Of a stretch of 64,000 bases of DNA, positions 42,843 through 51,510 are shown in pieces (within the stretch, counting starts at the first letter, position 1; each line of letters opens with the position of its first letter). The position numbers and the translations under genes are program-made. Source of the stretch: Haloarchaeobius amylolyticus (lineage in GTDB: Archaea > Halobacteriota > Halobacteria > Halobacteriales > Natrialbaceae); NCBI RefSeq assembly GCF_026616195.1, contig NZ_JANHDH010000002.1:558001-622000 (forward strand), given 5' to 3'. A model generated the notes under the pieces. The model saw only the letters and a program-made list of their open reading frames with translations, was not told the origin of the DNA and did not search any database.

Positions 42843-43630
42843 TAACGCTCGCCTCGGACTTCGGGTCGCCCTACCCGTCCGCGATGCGCGGCGTCATCTG
42901 TGCCGAGTCCGACGCCCGCATCGAGGACGTGGCCCACGATTTCCCCCGACACGACGTGCGTGCCGCCGCCTTCTGGCTCCGCGAGGTCCTGCCGTACTTC
43001 CCACCGGCGGTCCACTGCGTCGTCGTCGACCCCGGCGTCGGCACCGACCGCGACGCCATCGTCCTCCGGGTCGGCGAGCACGCCCTCGTCGCGCCCGACA
43101 ACGGCGTGGTCCTCCCGGTCGCCCGCGAGCTTGCTGGACTCGCGCCCGGCGACCCACTCGACACCGCCGCGGACGTGGCCGCCTTCGTCGTCGACGACGA
43201 GGACGCCGCGAGCAGCACCTTCCACGGCCGGGACGTGTTCGCGCCGGCGGCCGCCGCGGTCCACGACGCCGGCGTGGCGGACGCCGACTCGCTCGCCCGG
43301 CTCACCTCGACCGACCCCGGCAGTCTCGTCGACTGCACGCTTCCCGAAGCCACCATCGAGGGCGAGCGCGCCGAGGGCGAGGTGCTCGTCGTCGACGACT
43401 TCGGGAACGCTATCACGAACGTCCCCGGCGACTTCCTCGCGGGCGCGAGCGCAGTCACGGTGGACGGGACCCGGACACCCGTCGGCGACACCTTCGCCGC
43501 GGTCTCCGAGGGCGACCGCCTCGTCACCGTCGGTAGCCACGGCAACGTCGAGTGCGACGTGAACCAGGGCCGCGGCGACGAGGCGTTCGGACTGGCACCG
43601 GGAGATACAGTCGTACTGGAGCGCTGTTGA
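42839..43630 (+). CDS. SAM hydroxide adenosyltransferase (DUF62)
   Basis: A 263-residue protein of the DUF62/SalL-related family. Members use water or hydroxide to split S-adenosylmethionine into adenosine and methionine. ASDFG at the N-terminus, VDPGVGTDRD, VAPDNGVVLP and FHGRDVFAPAAA are the signature blocks, and GSHGNVECDVNQG near the C-terminus is the SAM-binding region. It is translationally coupled to nadM. The physiological need for SAM hydrolysis is not settled, and halophile NAD/SAM linkage is only inferred. Confidence 0.92.
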   Translation: MITLASDFGSPYPSAMRGVICAESDARIEDVAHDFPRHDVRAAAFWLREVLPYFPPAVHCVVVDPGVGTDRDAIVLRVGEHALVAPDNGVVLPVARELAGLAPGDPLDTAADVAAFVVDDEDAASSTFHGRDVFAPAAAAVHDAGVADADSLARLTSTDPGSLVDCTLPEATIEGERAEGEVLVVDDFGNAITNVPGDFLAGASAVTVDGTRTPVGDTFAAVSEGDRLVTVGSHGNVECDVNQGRGDEAFGLAPGDTVVLERC

Positions 43631-43631
43631 G

Positions 43632-44240
43632 ATGCTGACGCCGTTCGCCGCGATGAACGCCCTCGGTACCGTCGCCTTCGGGGCCGCCGGCGCCTCGAAG
43701 GGCGTCGAGAAGGACCTCGACTACCTCGGGGTGTCGGTGCTGGGAGTCGTCACGGCCCTCGGCGGGGGTATCACCCGCGACCTGCTCGTCGGCAAGGTCC
43801 CCGGCGCGCTCCTCTCGGAACTCGACATGACGCTCGCGCTGGCCGGCGTGGGCGTCGCTATCGTCCTCGCGCACCTCGAAGCCGGCGACATCGCGGACTC
43901 GCCCCTGCTCACGATTCCGGACGCTATCGGCCTCGCGGCCTTCGCCGGGACCGGTGCCATCGTCGGCTACCAGGCCGGCCTCTCGCCCTTCGGCGTCGTC
44001 ATCACGGCGACCCTGACGGGGACCGGCGGCGGGGCGATTCGCGACCTGCTGGCTCAGGAGGTTCCGAGCATCCTCCACGAGGACTTCTACGCGACCTGCG
44101 CGCTGGCCGGTGGCGCCGTCTTCTGGGTCGTTCGCGAGGCCGGCGGTCCGCAGGTGTGGGCGACGGCCCTGAGCGTCGGCCTCGCGCTCGGGTTGCGGCT
44201 GGCGGCGATGCGGTACGACTGGTCGCTGCCGAATCCCTGA
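43632..44240 (+). CDS. TRIC family cation channel (UPF0126)
   Basis: A 202-residue membrane protein with two homologous three-helix repeats, each with a glycine kink motif: LGGGITRDLLVGKVP in the first half and TGGGAIRDLLAQEVP in the second. This matches prokaryotic TRIC channels, trimeric K+-permeable channels. It starts 2 nt after the DUF62 stop, so it is the third gene of the nadM unit. Confidence 0.92.
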   Translation: MLTPFAAMNALGTVAFGAAGASKGVEKDLDYLGVSVLGVVTALGGGITRDLLVGKVPGALLSELDMTLALAGVGVAIVLAHLEAGDIADSPLLTIPDAIGLAAFAGTGAIVGYQAGLSPFGVVITATLTGTGGGAIRDLLAQEVPSILHEDFYATCALAGGAVFWVVREAGGPQVWATALSVGLALGLRLAAMRYDWSLPNP

Positions 44241-44282
44241 CTGGCACCGATATCACACAACCGTCGGTTTCAGCTAGCCGGG

Positions 44283-44292
44283 CGCTTTTATC
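44283..44292 (+). promoter_or_regulatory. TATA element of the Cys-pair membrane protein gene
   Basis: CGCTTTTATC, centred 27 nt before the GTG at 44315. The spacing supports that GTG as a leaderless start. Confidence 0.5.
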
Positions 44293-44314
44293 GCAGACAT
44301 CTGTAACCCCACTC

Positions 44315-44593
44315 GTGACCCGCCTGGCCCTCGCCATACTGTTCGTCCTCCTCGGTACCTTCCTCGTCGTCGCAAGCCCGGGTGCCTGCACCGAGCGTGC
44401 GTGCCCCGGCGAGACGACCGGCCCCACGGACTACCGACTCACAGGCATCGACACGCAGGACCACACCGTCGAGTACTACGACGGCTGCAACTGGTGTACG
44501 CGGAGTCTGGTCTGGCTCTCCCTCGGCGTCGCCGCCATCGGGAGCGGCGGGACGCTGGGGGGTGTCACCGTCGTCCGCCGGTTCTGGGGGTAG
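44315..44593 (+). CDS. Small membrane protein with two cysteine pairs
   Basis: A 92-residue protein with hydrophobic helices at about residues 3-21 and 63-86. Between them is a loop facing one side with C25, C30, C58 and C61 (GACTERACPGE; DGCNWCTRSL). The CxxC and CxxxxC spacing suggests either disulfides on the outside or metal binding. No family recognised. The GTG start is supported by TATA spacing. The stop lies 9 nt from the convergent permease stop. Confidence 0.68.
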   Translation: MTRLALAILFVLLGTFLVVASPGACTERACPGETTGPTDYRLTGIDTQDHTVEYYDGCNWCTRSLVWLSLGVAAIGSGGTLGGVTVVRRFWG

Positions 44594-44602
44594 CCCCCGG
44601 TC

Positions 44603-45979
44603 TCAATCGTCCGAGTTCCCGAAGACGCCGTCCGCGGCGCTCGCGACCTCGGACTCGAAGGCTTCGACCTCCTCCTCGATGGTCTCGCGCTCGAAGTACA
44701 GCAACTCGAGCGCGATGACCGCGGCGGCGATGGCGACGACCATGTAGAACGTCCCCGGTTCCTTCGTGTAGAGGTGGTACAGCATCAGCGGGAAGAAGCC
44801 GAACGCGCCGACGGCGCCGACCGCGGGGATGGCGCCCGTCACCGCCTCCTGGTCGCGCTGGCGGAACGCGAGCAGGCTCATCGACCCGAAGACGACGATG
44901 AACGCGAGCGAGGCGAACGAGGTGATGGCGTTCAGGCTCCCGTAGGCGGTGAACGCGGCGGTCACCACCCCGATGACGAGGACGGTCCGCGGCGGGACGC
45001 CCTCGTCGTGGTCCTCGCTGGTGATGCGGTCCGGGAGCAGGCCGTCACTGACCATGCCCTCCGCGAAGTGGGCGGTCGAGAACAGCGTCGCGTTGATGGC
45101 GCTCCCGGTCGAGAGGATGGCCGAGAACGAGATGACGACGGCCGCGGCCGCGCCGACACCCCACGGCGAGACCATCTGCTGCCCGGCCCTCACCAGCGCG
45201 GTGTGGGGATGCTTGGTGATGGCCTGCGGGACGAGGTTCACCGTCACGACGGCCACGAGGATGTAGATGAGCACCGACACGGGGATGGAGACGTACACCG
45301 CCTTCCGGATGGTCTCCACCGGGTCGGAGATGCTGTCCTGGTCGTAGAACAGCAGTTGCCAGCCCTGGAAGGCGACGAAGGAGACCGCCGCCGCCATCAC
45401 GGGGCTGAAGGAGGCGAGCTTGCTCGTGCCCATCGAGACCGCCATCGGTTCGAGCATCGTCGCGTACACCAGCCCGAGCACCCCGAAGACGACGAGGATG
45501 CCGACCTTCCCGGCGACGAGGACGTTCTCGGCCGAGCCGGTCGCCTGCGCGCCGAGCAGGTTCAGCCCGACGAAGGCAGCGACCGCGACGACCGAGAGCA
45601 CCGGCCGGAGTGGGAGGCTGGCGAACGACGTCGGGACCGCGTCGAACCACATGGTGAACTCGGCGAACGCGAAGGCGTACATCGCCATGGAGCCGATGTA
45701 CCCGAACAACAGCGTCCAGCCGACCATCCCGGCCAGCGTCGAGTTCCCGACGAAGGACTGGACGAACGACACCGACCCGCCCTGGTTGTCGCTCATGGTG
45801 TTCAACGTGACGTAGGAGTAGCCCGCGCAGGCGGCGACCACGCCGGCGAGCACGAAGGCGAACCACGTCGCAGCCTTCGTGATGCCGGCGACCACACCCA
45901 GCACGGCGTAGATGCCCCCGCCGATCATCCCACCGAGGGCGATGGATATCGCTTCCGTGAGACCGAGTCGTTCAGACAT
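44603..45979 (-). CDS. APC superfamily amino acid permease
   Basis: A 458-residue transporter with twelve predicted helices. ALGGMIGGGIYAVLG is the glycine-rich unwound helix 1 that binds substrate in the APC fold, and SFSAILSTGSAINATLFSTAH marks helix 8. The N-terminal start MSERLGLTEAIS is chosen because the longer upstream frame lacks family sequence. A C-terminal acidic cytoplasmic helix (ETIEEEVEAFESEVASAADG) is extra. Substrate unknown. Confidence 0.88.
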   Translation of the reverse strand: MSERLGLTEAISIALGGMIGGGIYAVLGVVAGITKAATWFAFVLAGVVAACAGYSYVTLNTMSDNQGGSVSFVQSFVGNSTLAGMVGWTLLFGYIGSMAMYAFAFAEFTMWFDAVPTSFASLPLRPVLSVVAVAAFVGLNLLGAQATGSAENVLVAGKVGILVVFGVLGLVYATMLEPMAVSMGTSKLASFSPVMAAAVSFVAFQGWQLLFYDQDSISDPVETIRKAVYVSIPVSVLIYILVAVVTVNLVPQAITKHPHTALVRAGQQMVSPWGVGAAAAVVISFSAILSTGSAINATLFSTAHFAEGMVSDGLLPDRITSEDHDEGVPPRTVLVIGVVTAAFTAYGSLNAITSFASLAFIVVFGSMSLLAFRQRDQEAVTGAIPAVGAVGAFGFFPLMLYHLYTKEPGTFYMVVAIAAAVIALELLYFERETIEEEVEAFESEVASAADGVFGNSDD

Positions 45980-46172
45980 CTGTGAACACGTCGTGGTCGG
46001 TCGCCGAGCCGAAAGCATGTCTTGCCAAAGATGGTTGGCGACGGCGGAAGTACCGGAAATCGGGACTTTCGCCCCGTCACGACCGGATTCGGCGAGTCAC
46101 CGACCCAGCGCGGTCGCTCTGTGTGCGACGACGGAGAAGAATCGAGGATGCTGGTTCGACCGCGCCGCGGCG

Positions 46173-47762
46173 TTACTTCGCGGCGATGATGTCGTCGATG
46201 CGGATGATCATCGTCGCGGCCTCGGTCGCGGACTCGACGGCTTCGCGCTTCACGTCGGCGGGGTCGATGACGCCGTACTTGAGCGGGTCGTCGATGCGGC
46301 CCGACTCGCCCTCGCTGATGACGCCCATCACGTCACCGCCCTCGTAGGCGGCGCGCAGCGAGACGAGCGCGTCGATGGAGTCCATGCCGGTGTTCTCCGC
46401 GAGGGTGCGCGGGAGCGTGTCGACCGCGTCGGCGAACGCCTCGACGGCGAGTTGCTTGCGGCCCTCGATGCCGGCCGCACCCTGGCGGACCGCGTCGGAG
46501 ATGGCGATCTCGGTCGCACCCGCGCCGGGGACGACCTCTTCGGACTCGGCCGCGACGGCGACCACGTCGAGCGCGTCCGTGAGGGCGCGCTCGAGTTCGT
46601 CGACGACGTGCTCGGTGCCGCCGCGGACGAACATGGTCACGGACTTCGCGGCCGCGCCGCCCTCGATGAAGGTGAGCTCGTCCTCGCCGAAGCGCTCGAC
46701 GCGGATCTCGTCGGCGTGGCCGAAGTCCTCGCCGTCGAGGTCCTCGAGCGAGCCGAGGCGCTTCGCGCCGGTCGCGCGAGCGATGGCCCGGGCGTCCGTG
46801 CTGGAGAGCTTCTCGAAGGCGAGGATACCCTCGTTCGAGAGGTAGGAGGCGACGCGCCTGTCGATGTCGTCGGTGGTGAAGACGACGTCGACCTTCGAGT
46901 CGGCGATGGTCTTCGCGTAGCCGCGGAGTTCGGTCTCCTCGGCCTCCATGACGGCCTCGAGCTGGTCGATGGAGTCGATGCGGTACTCCGCGTCGACGTC
47001 GGTCTTTCTGACCTCGAGGTCCATGTCGAGGACGAGGATGTTGGCGTCCTCGACGGTGCGGGGCATCGAGTCGTGGACGGGCTCCTCGTCGATGATGATA
47101 CCCTCGACGAGTTCGGTCGCGTTCGAGGACGCGCCGACCTTCGTGTGGATGCGCACGTCGTCGCGCTCGACGTCGGTGCCCTCTTGGACGTGGCGGATGG
47201 CCTCGACGACGGTCTCGGCGAGCTGGTCGGCGGTGAGGCCGCCGGTGCCCTTGCCGGTCATGCTGGACTCGGCGACCTGGTGGAGCGTCTCGTCGTCCAT
47301 CTCGACGTCGAGGACCATCTCGTCGATGGTCTCGAGGGCGATGCGCGAGGCCTCGCGGTAGCCCTCGACGATGGTCGTCGGGTGGACGTCGCTCTCGAGC
47401 AGGTCCTCGGCCTGCGCGAGGAGCTGGCCCGCGAGGACGGCCGCGGTGGTGGTGCCGTCACCGACCTCGTCCTCCTGGGACTGGGCGACCTCGACGATCA
47501 TCTGGGCCGCGGGGTGCTCGATGTCCATCTCCTTCAGGATGGTCGCGCCGTCGTTCGTGATGACGACCGTGCCCGAGGTGTCGACGAGCATCTTGTCCAT
47601 GCCGCGGGGGCCGAGTGTGGTGCGGACGGCCTCGGCGACGGCCTTGCCGGCCATGATGTTCGACGACTGGGCGTCGCGGCCGTGGGTTCGTCGGGTGTCC
47701 TCTGCGAGGATGAACATCGGCTGACCGCCCATGCTACGCTGTGCGAAAGATTGTTGGGGCAT
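46173..47762 (-). CDS. cct: Thermosome (group II chaperonin) subunit lacking a GGM tail
   Basis: A 529-residue chaperonin subunit. [33 protein letters not shown], the ATPase [12 protein letters not shown], and [11 protein letters not shown] near the C-terminus are all canonical. It ends [12 protein letters not shown], with none of the Gly-Gly-Met repeats that most thermosome subunits carry in the cavity. In Haloferax, as I recall, Cct3 also lacks them, so this may be the Cct3-type paralogue. The ATG at 47762 gives a 14-nt leader from a strong TATATATA. Confidence 0.95.
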   Translation of the reverse strand: MPQQSFAQRSMGGQPMFILAEDTRRTHGRDAQSSNIMAGKAVAEAVRTTLGPRGMDKMLVDTSGTVVITNDGATILKEMDIEHPAAQMIVEVAQSQEDEVGDGTTTAAVLAGQLLAQAEDLLESDVHPTTIVEGYREASRIALETIDEMVLDVEMDDETLHQVAESSMTGKGTGGLTADQLAETVVEAIRHVQEGTDVERDDVRIHTKVGASSNATELVEGIIIDEEPVHDSMPRTVEDANILVLDMDLEVRKTDVDAEYRIDSIDQLEAVMEAEETELRGYAKTIADSKVDVVFTTDDIDRRVASYLSNEGILAFEKLSSTDARAIARATGAKRLGSLEDLDGEDFGHADEIRVERFGEDELTFIEGGAAAKSVTMFVRGGTEHVVDELERALTDALDVVAVAAESEEVVPGAGATEIAISDAVRQGAAGIEGRKQLAVEAFADAVDTLPRTLAENTGMDSIDALVSLRAAYEGGDVMGVISEGESGRIDDPLKYGVIDPADVKREAVESATEAATMIIRIDDIIAAK

Positions 47763-47797
47763 GATGGGAAACCTCGCTTCCATATTGTTTGCGAGAC

Positions 47798-47859
47798 TAT
47801 ATATAGATTTCTTGGCTACAGAATCGCTTGCTTGCGTTTAGCAAGCTTGCGTGTGCAAG
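47798..47859 (-). promoter_or_regulatory. Thermosome promoter with upstream overlapping inverted repeats
   Basis: TATATATA (47798-47805) is the strongest TATA element in the window. Upstream on the minus strand lie two linked inverted repeats, GCTTGC-GTTTA-GCAAGC (47830-47846) and CTTGC-GTGT-GCAAG (47846-47859). The arrangement 25-55 bp beyond the TATA box suits a heat-shock regulator site. No regulator is assigned. Confidence 0.5.
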
Positions 47860-47939
47860 AAGTAATTCAAGAGAGGGTTTCTCCCGCGGGTTCCCTAGCC
47901 GGTACCAAGAAATAGCAGCGCCCGAATGTATCACGCGAG

Positions 47940-48767
47940 ATGCTGGAGTTGGAACACCGGTTCCGCGTCGTAGACGTCCACGCCCAACTCACCAGCGACG
48001 AGTTCGCCTCGACACGCGGCCGCGCCATCTCGCCCGAGAAACTCGAACGCGAGATGCAACAGGCAGGGGTCGTCCGGTCCGTCGTCTTCCCCGAGCCCGG
48101 TCCCGAGGAGGGTGACTACCTCACCCGGAACAACACCGTCGCCCGGCTGAGCGTCGACCGCCCGTTCGTCGCGTTCGCCCGTATCAACGGCCAGCGCGAC
48201 CCCGGCGCGGGTGCGACCGCCCGACTGCGGAACCTCACGACATCCCGGCAGCCGTGGCACACCTCGCCTGCCGACGTGGAACAGTACGCCTACGACGACC
48301 GGTTCCACGGGTTCGTCCTCGACGCGCCCAACGACGGGTTGCCGGACGAGCAGGTCCTGGACGAACTCGCGTCGGTCGGGCTGCCGGTGCTGGTCCGGGC
48401 CGGGCAGGGGTTCGCCCCCGAGGCAGTCGCCGAGACGCTCCTGGGCCGGGGCTTCCCGGTCGTCGTGGCCCACCTCGGCGGCTACCCGCTCGACCGCGAC
48501 ATGATGGACCGGACCATCGACCTGCTCGACCACTACGACGACACCTACGTCGACACCTCCTTCGTCCGGTTCCGCGACCAGCTCGAACGCGCCATGCTGG
48601 AGCACCCGGACAGGGTGCTCTTCGGGAGCGGCGCGCCCTGGACGCACCCGAACGTGGGCGTGATGGAACTGCTGACGCTCGACGTCTCGGAGGATACGAT
48701 GCGCCGGGCCTTCGCGAAGAACGCCTGCCGGGTCATCGAGGCACTGCGACCCGCGGCAGAAGCCTGA
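47940..48767 (+). CDS. Amidohydrolase family protein
   Basis: A 275-residue TIM-barrel protein. VVDVHAQL takes the place of the usual HxH first metal motif, VVAHLGGYPLDRDMMD gives the strand-5/6 histidine, and LFGSGAPWTHP with the late Asp region ends the barrel. This resembles amidohydrolase-2 (ACMSD-like) proteins, but the first His pair is reduced to DVHAQ, so metal binding may be altered. CAAGAAATAG is about 27 nt upstream, so leaderless. Confidence 0.75.
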   Translation: MLELEHRFRVVDVHAQLTSDEFASTRGRAISPEKLEREMQQAGVVRSVVFPEPGPEEGDYLTRNNTVARLSVDRPFVAFARINGQRDPGAGATARLRNLTTSRQPWHTSPADVEQYAYDDRFHGFVLDAPNDGLPDEQVLDELASVGLPVLVRAGQGFAPEAVAETLLGRGFPVVVAHLGGYPLDRDMMDRTIDLLDHYDDTYVDTSFVRFRDQLERAMLEHPDRVLFGSGAPWTHPNVGVMELLTLDVSEDTMRRAFAKNACRVIEALRPAAEA

Positions 48768-48773
48768 CCTGAT

Positions 48774-49685
48774 TCACTCGCCGGCGACCTGGTAGCGACA
48801 CACCGCCCGGTCCTGCCGGGTCGAGATGCCGTTCGGGTTCCGCCGGAGCGTCCGGTCGTTCTTCCGGGCGGCGAGGCCGTCCTTCCACCCGAGGAGCATC
48901 CCCTTGACCACCGAGCGCCCGCCACCGAGCCACGACGAGGGGCGCTCGTGGCCGGTGACGACGCCCTTCAGGGAGCGCGCCCCGTCCAGCAGCGCGTGTT
49001 TCACCGCACGCGCGGCGACCGTCGGACGGACGCCGTAGTTCTTCACCAGCCGGTACGACAGCGCCCGGTACTTCCACTCCCAGTCGTGGACGGTGTGGCC
49101 GCCGTCGGTCTCGAACTCGCCGCGGACGGACATCGACGACTCCCACGTCACGTCGTGCCGGAGGTGGGCCAGCCGGTGGGCGCCGTCGCGGGCCCCGCCG
49201 GTCTGGAGGTACTCGTCGAACCCGTCCATGTCCTCCAGTACCTGTCGTTCGAACGCGACGTTGTCGCCGTTGAAGTACGTCACCTCACGGCCCGCGAGAG
49301 AAACAGACTCCTTCTCCTCGGTGGTCATCCCGGCCTTGACGGTCCGGTGTGTCGGCCCCGTCACGACGGCAGCCCCGTCGTCGAGGGCGCTCACCAGCCC
49401 CTCGTACCAGGACGGCTCGACCGCGAGGTCGTAGCTGACGAGCGCGACCACGTCGCCCGTCGCCACCTCGATGCCGGCGTTCCGGGCGACGTTGATGTTC
49501 CGCTCGCTGATCTCGACGAGCACGTCGACGTCGTCGCGCTCGCGGACCATCCCGGTCGTCCCGTCGGCCGACGGCCCGTTGACCACCACGACCTCGGCGT
49601 CTGGGACGTGCTCACCGAGCGCGTCCAGCGAGGCGTGGAGTTCCTCTCGGCCGTTCAGTGTCGGGACGACCACCGAGAGTTGCAT
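48774..49685 (-). CDS. Family 2 glycosyltransferase
   Basis: A 303-residue GT2: SVVVPTLNGREELHASLDAL (UDP-binding fold), NVARNAGIEVATGDVVALVSYDLAVEP, where the usual DxD is SYDLA, and a C-terminal basic segment. The reduced DxD means metal use is uncertain. It probably adds sugars to a surface glycan or lipid. TTTTTAAGTAT 27 nt before the ATG is a good TATA element. Confidence 0.84.
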   Translation of the reverse strand: MQLSVVVPTLNGREELHASLDALGEHVPDAEVVVVNGPSADGTTGMVRERDDVDVLVEISERNINVARNAGIEVATGDVVALVSYDLAVEPSWYEGLVSALDDGAAVVTGPTHRTVKAGMTTEEKESVSLAGREVTYFNGDNVAFERQVLEDMDGFDEYLQTGGARDGAHRLAHLRHDVTWESSMSVRGEFETDGGHTVHDWEWKYRALSYRLVKNYGVRPTVAARAVKHALLDGARSLKGVVTGHERPSSWLGGGRSVVKGMLLGWKDGLAARKNDRTLRRNPNGISTRQDRAVCRYQVAGE

Positions 49686-49744
49686 AATCGTTGCTTGCGG
49701 TTCCGATACTTAAAAACCAGTGTGTCAATCGAACCGAACCTGTT

Positions 49745-50452
49745 TCATTCGACGCGCGCGTTCCAGTAGGAAACCGAGGCGAGGCGTTCGAGCCCCGGCG
49801 CGTCGAGGATCTCCTTGTCGAGGCCCCGGAACGTGCTCGCGAGGTTGCCGGGGATCTGCCGGTAGAACCCGTACGGGAGCACGAAGTCGTGGGACTCGCC
49901 GGCGAGCTGGAGTCCGGACTTCGAGAGCAGCGACTCGACCTCCGAACGCGAGTAGAGTCGCGACCCCATCGGGAGCGCCCAGTTGTAGATGCTCCGCGTC
50001 GAGAACCGGTTGAAGGTGTCGAAGAACACCTGTTCCTTCGAGACGCGGCACATCTCGGAGAGGAACGAGGCAGGGGTGTCGGCCAGATGGAAGAAACGCA
50101 TCGCCATCACCGTGTCGAAGTGGTCGTCCGGGAACGGCAGGCGAGCGGCGTCACCACGCATGAACTCCAGGTGGTCGGCGACCCCGGCGGCGCGTGCCTT
50201 CCGGCGCCCCTGCTGGAGCATCGCCGCGGAGATGTCGAGACCGACGATGTCGGCACCACGCTCGGCGAGCATGACCGTGAATCGACCCGTACCGCAGGCT
50301 ATCTCGAGGATGTCCTTGTCGTCGACGGGGCCGATGGCGTTCAGTACGGCCTCCTTCTCGCGCCGATCGATGAGGCGACCGCCACGGGAGAACCGCTTCT
50401 CTTCGTACTCCTCGGCCACCTCGTCGGTCTGGTACCATTCCTGCCCCTTCAC
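49745..50452 (-). CDS. Class I SAM-dependent methyltransferase
   Basis: A 235-residue Rossmann-fold methyltransferase from a GTG start. DILEIACGTGRFTVMLAERGADIVGLDIS holds motif I and the acidic ribose-binding residue, and MRGDAARLPFPDDHFDTVMAMRFFHL is motif II/III of the UbiE-like group. The N-terminal WYQTDEVAEEYEEKRFSRGGRLID helix resembles quinone/lipid methyltransferases. The substrate is unknown. It lies 59 nt upstream of the glycosyltransferase gene on the same strand, so a surface-lipid role is possible. Confidence 0.85.
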   Translation of the reverse strand: MKGQEWYQTDEVAEEYEEKRFSRGGRLIDRREKEAVLNAIGPVDDKDILEIACGTGRFTVMLAERGADIVGLDISAAMLQQGRRKARAAGVADHLEFMRGDAARLPFPDDHFDTVMAMRFFHLADTPASFLSEMCRVSKEQVFFDTFNRFSTRSIYNWALPMGSRLYSRSEVESLLSKSGLQLAGESHDFVLPYGFYRQIPGNLASTFRGLDKEILDAPGLERLASVSYWNARVE

Positions 50453-50566
50453 ACTGTGCGTTGCTACTCACCCGGTGGGATAAAACGGTATTGGACTCGC
50501 CTCGTCGTGTGGCGGTCTCGCCACGGTACGGGAAGCTTGTTGTAGTGTGGTACCATATGTCATCAT

Positions 50567-50728
50567 ATGCCGACCTGCAAGCACTGCACCGCCGAGGTCG
50601 AGACGGAAGACCTCATCCGACACGAACGACGGGGTCTGACGCTGGTCCACTGTCCCGACTGCAACTGCCTGATGGGCCAGTACCGCGACCCTAGTTACCA
50701 GTCACCCGAGCCGGTCGAATCCGAATGA
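50567..50728 (+). CDS. Small zinc-finger protein (53 aa)
   Basis: A 53-residue protein with C4-K-H-C7 and C29-P-D-C32 (plus C34), the classic two-knuckle pattern of haloarchaeal small CPxCG-related zinc-finger proteins. Between them is a charged helix (EVETEDLIRHERRG). The ATG is 27 nt from TATA-like AGCTTGTTGTAG. Its last 38 bases overlap the end of the convergent PPOX gene. Members of this class regulate stress, biofilm and swarming in Haloferax, but no role can be given here. Confidence 0.7.
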   Translation: MPTCKHCTAEVETEDLIRHERRGLTLVHCPDCNCLMGQYRDPSYQSPEPVESE

Positions 50729-51092
50729 TGACCCGCGGCCCGGACTCCTCGCCGTGGTTCGGGTACGTGTCTTGCCCCATGTAGCGCTGGGCCAGCTCGT
50801 CGATGTGCTCGACCGCGCCGTCCTCGGTGACCGCCACGACCTCGCCCCGCACCGAGAGGAACCGGTACGGGTCGTCCGGGTCGGTCATCTCGATGCCGAC
50901 CTTCGGGTTCTCGCGGACGTTGCGCTCCTTCCGGCGGCCCCGGGCGGTGTTGACGAGCACGTGGTTCGTCTCGGGGTCGTAGTCGACCCAGACCGGGGTC
51001 ACCTGCGGCGTCCCGTCGGGCATCAGCGTCGCGAAGTGCGCGAACGTCTGCTTCTCGAACAGGTCGTGGTACTGCTCCGGAATCGGCTCCAT
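50691..51092 (-). CDS. Pyridoxamine 5'-phosphate oxidase-like (PPOX) flavin/F420-binding protein
   Basis: A 133-residue split-beta-barrel protein: FAHFATLMPDGTPQVTPVWVDYD, then VLVNTARGRRKERNVRENPKVGIEM and RFLSVRGEVVAV. This pattern is that of the PPOX class F420-dependent family (FDOR-B). It may reduce small molecules using F420H2. The start is 26 nt from GGTTTATCC on the minus strand, so leaderless. Confidence 0.88.
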   Translation of the reverse strand: MEPIPEQYHDLFEKQTFAHFATLMPDGTPQVTPVWVDYDPETNHVLVNTARGRRKERNVRENPKVGIEMTDPDDPYRFLSVRGEVVAVTEDGAVEHIDELAQRYMGQDTYPNHGEESGPRVIIRIRPARVTGN

Positions 51093-51149
51093 GTCCGGTG
51101 GTTCGCGCGCCGCGTGGATAAACCGTCGTGCGAACTCTTACCGTGGCAT

Positions 51150-51205
51150 ATAATCACTTAATATTATCTTTACTATACCAACTCCCATATAGCCAACCCT
51201 TAACA
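51150..51205. promoter_or_regulatory. AT-rich divergent promoter island
   Basis: A sharp AT-rich patch (ATATAATCACTTAATATTATCTTTACTATACC) between the divergent PPOX and wHTH genes. It contains several TATA-like sequences and could be an autoregulatory site of the small wHTH protein. CCCTTAACAC at its right edge is the likely TATA element of that gene. Confidence 0.4.
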
Positions 51206-51228
51206 CTGACCTCGCGAGACGCAGAGGC

Positions 51229-51510
51229 ATGAGCATGAGTACCGCAGACGACCGTGCCGAGAACGCAGAGGAGACCCTCTCCGACGCCGAATACCGCGAA
51301 CGCCTCCGCGAGCTTCCCCCGAGCGCGAAGCTCGTCGCCAAGGTCCTGGAGTCCGACTCGCCCCTCTCGCAGGGGCAGCTGGCCGAGGAGTCCCTCCTCC
51401 CCGACCGCACGGTCCGCTACGCCCTCAACCGCCTGGAGGACGCGGGCCTCGTCAGCTCGCGCTACAGTTTCCAGGACGCGCGCAAGCAGGTCTACTACCT
51501 CAACATCTAG
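51229..51510 (+). CDS. Small winged-helix regulator
   Basis: A 93-residue MarR/TrmB-type winged helix: LPPSAKLVAKVLESDSPLSQGQLAEESLLPDRTVRYALNRLEDAGLVSSRYSFQDARKQVYYLNI. The recognition helix is PDRTVRYALNRLEDAG, and the wing ends QVYYLNI. There is no effector domain. ATGs at 51229 and 51235 are both possible, and TATA spacing slightly favours 51235. It is probably a general haloarchaeal DNA-binding protein, targets unknown. Confidence 0.83.
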   Translation: MSMSTADDRAENAEETLSDAEYRERLRELPPSAKLVAKVLESDSPLSQGQLAEESLLPDRTVRYALNRLEDAGLVSSRYSFQDARKQVYYLNI

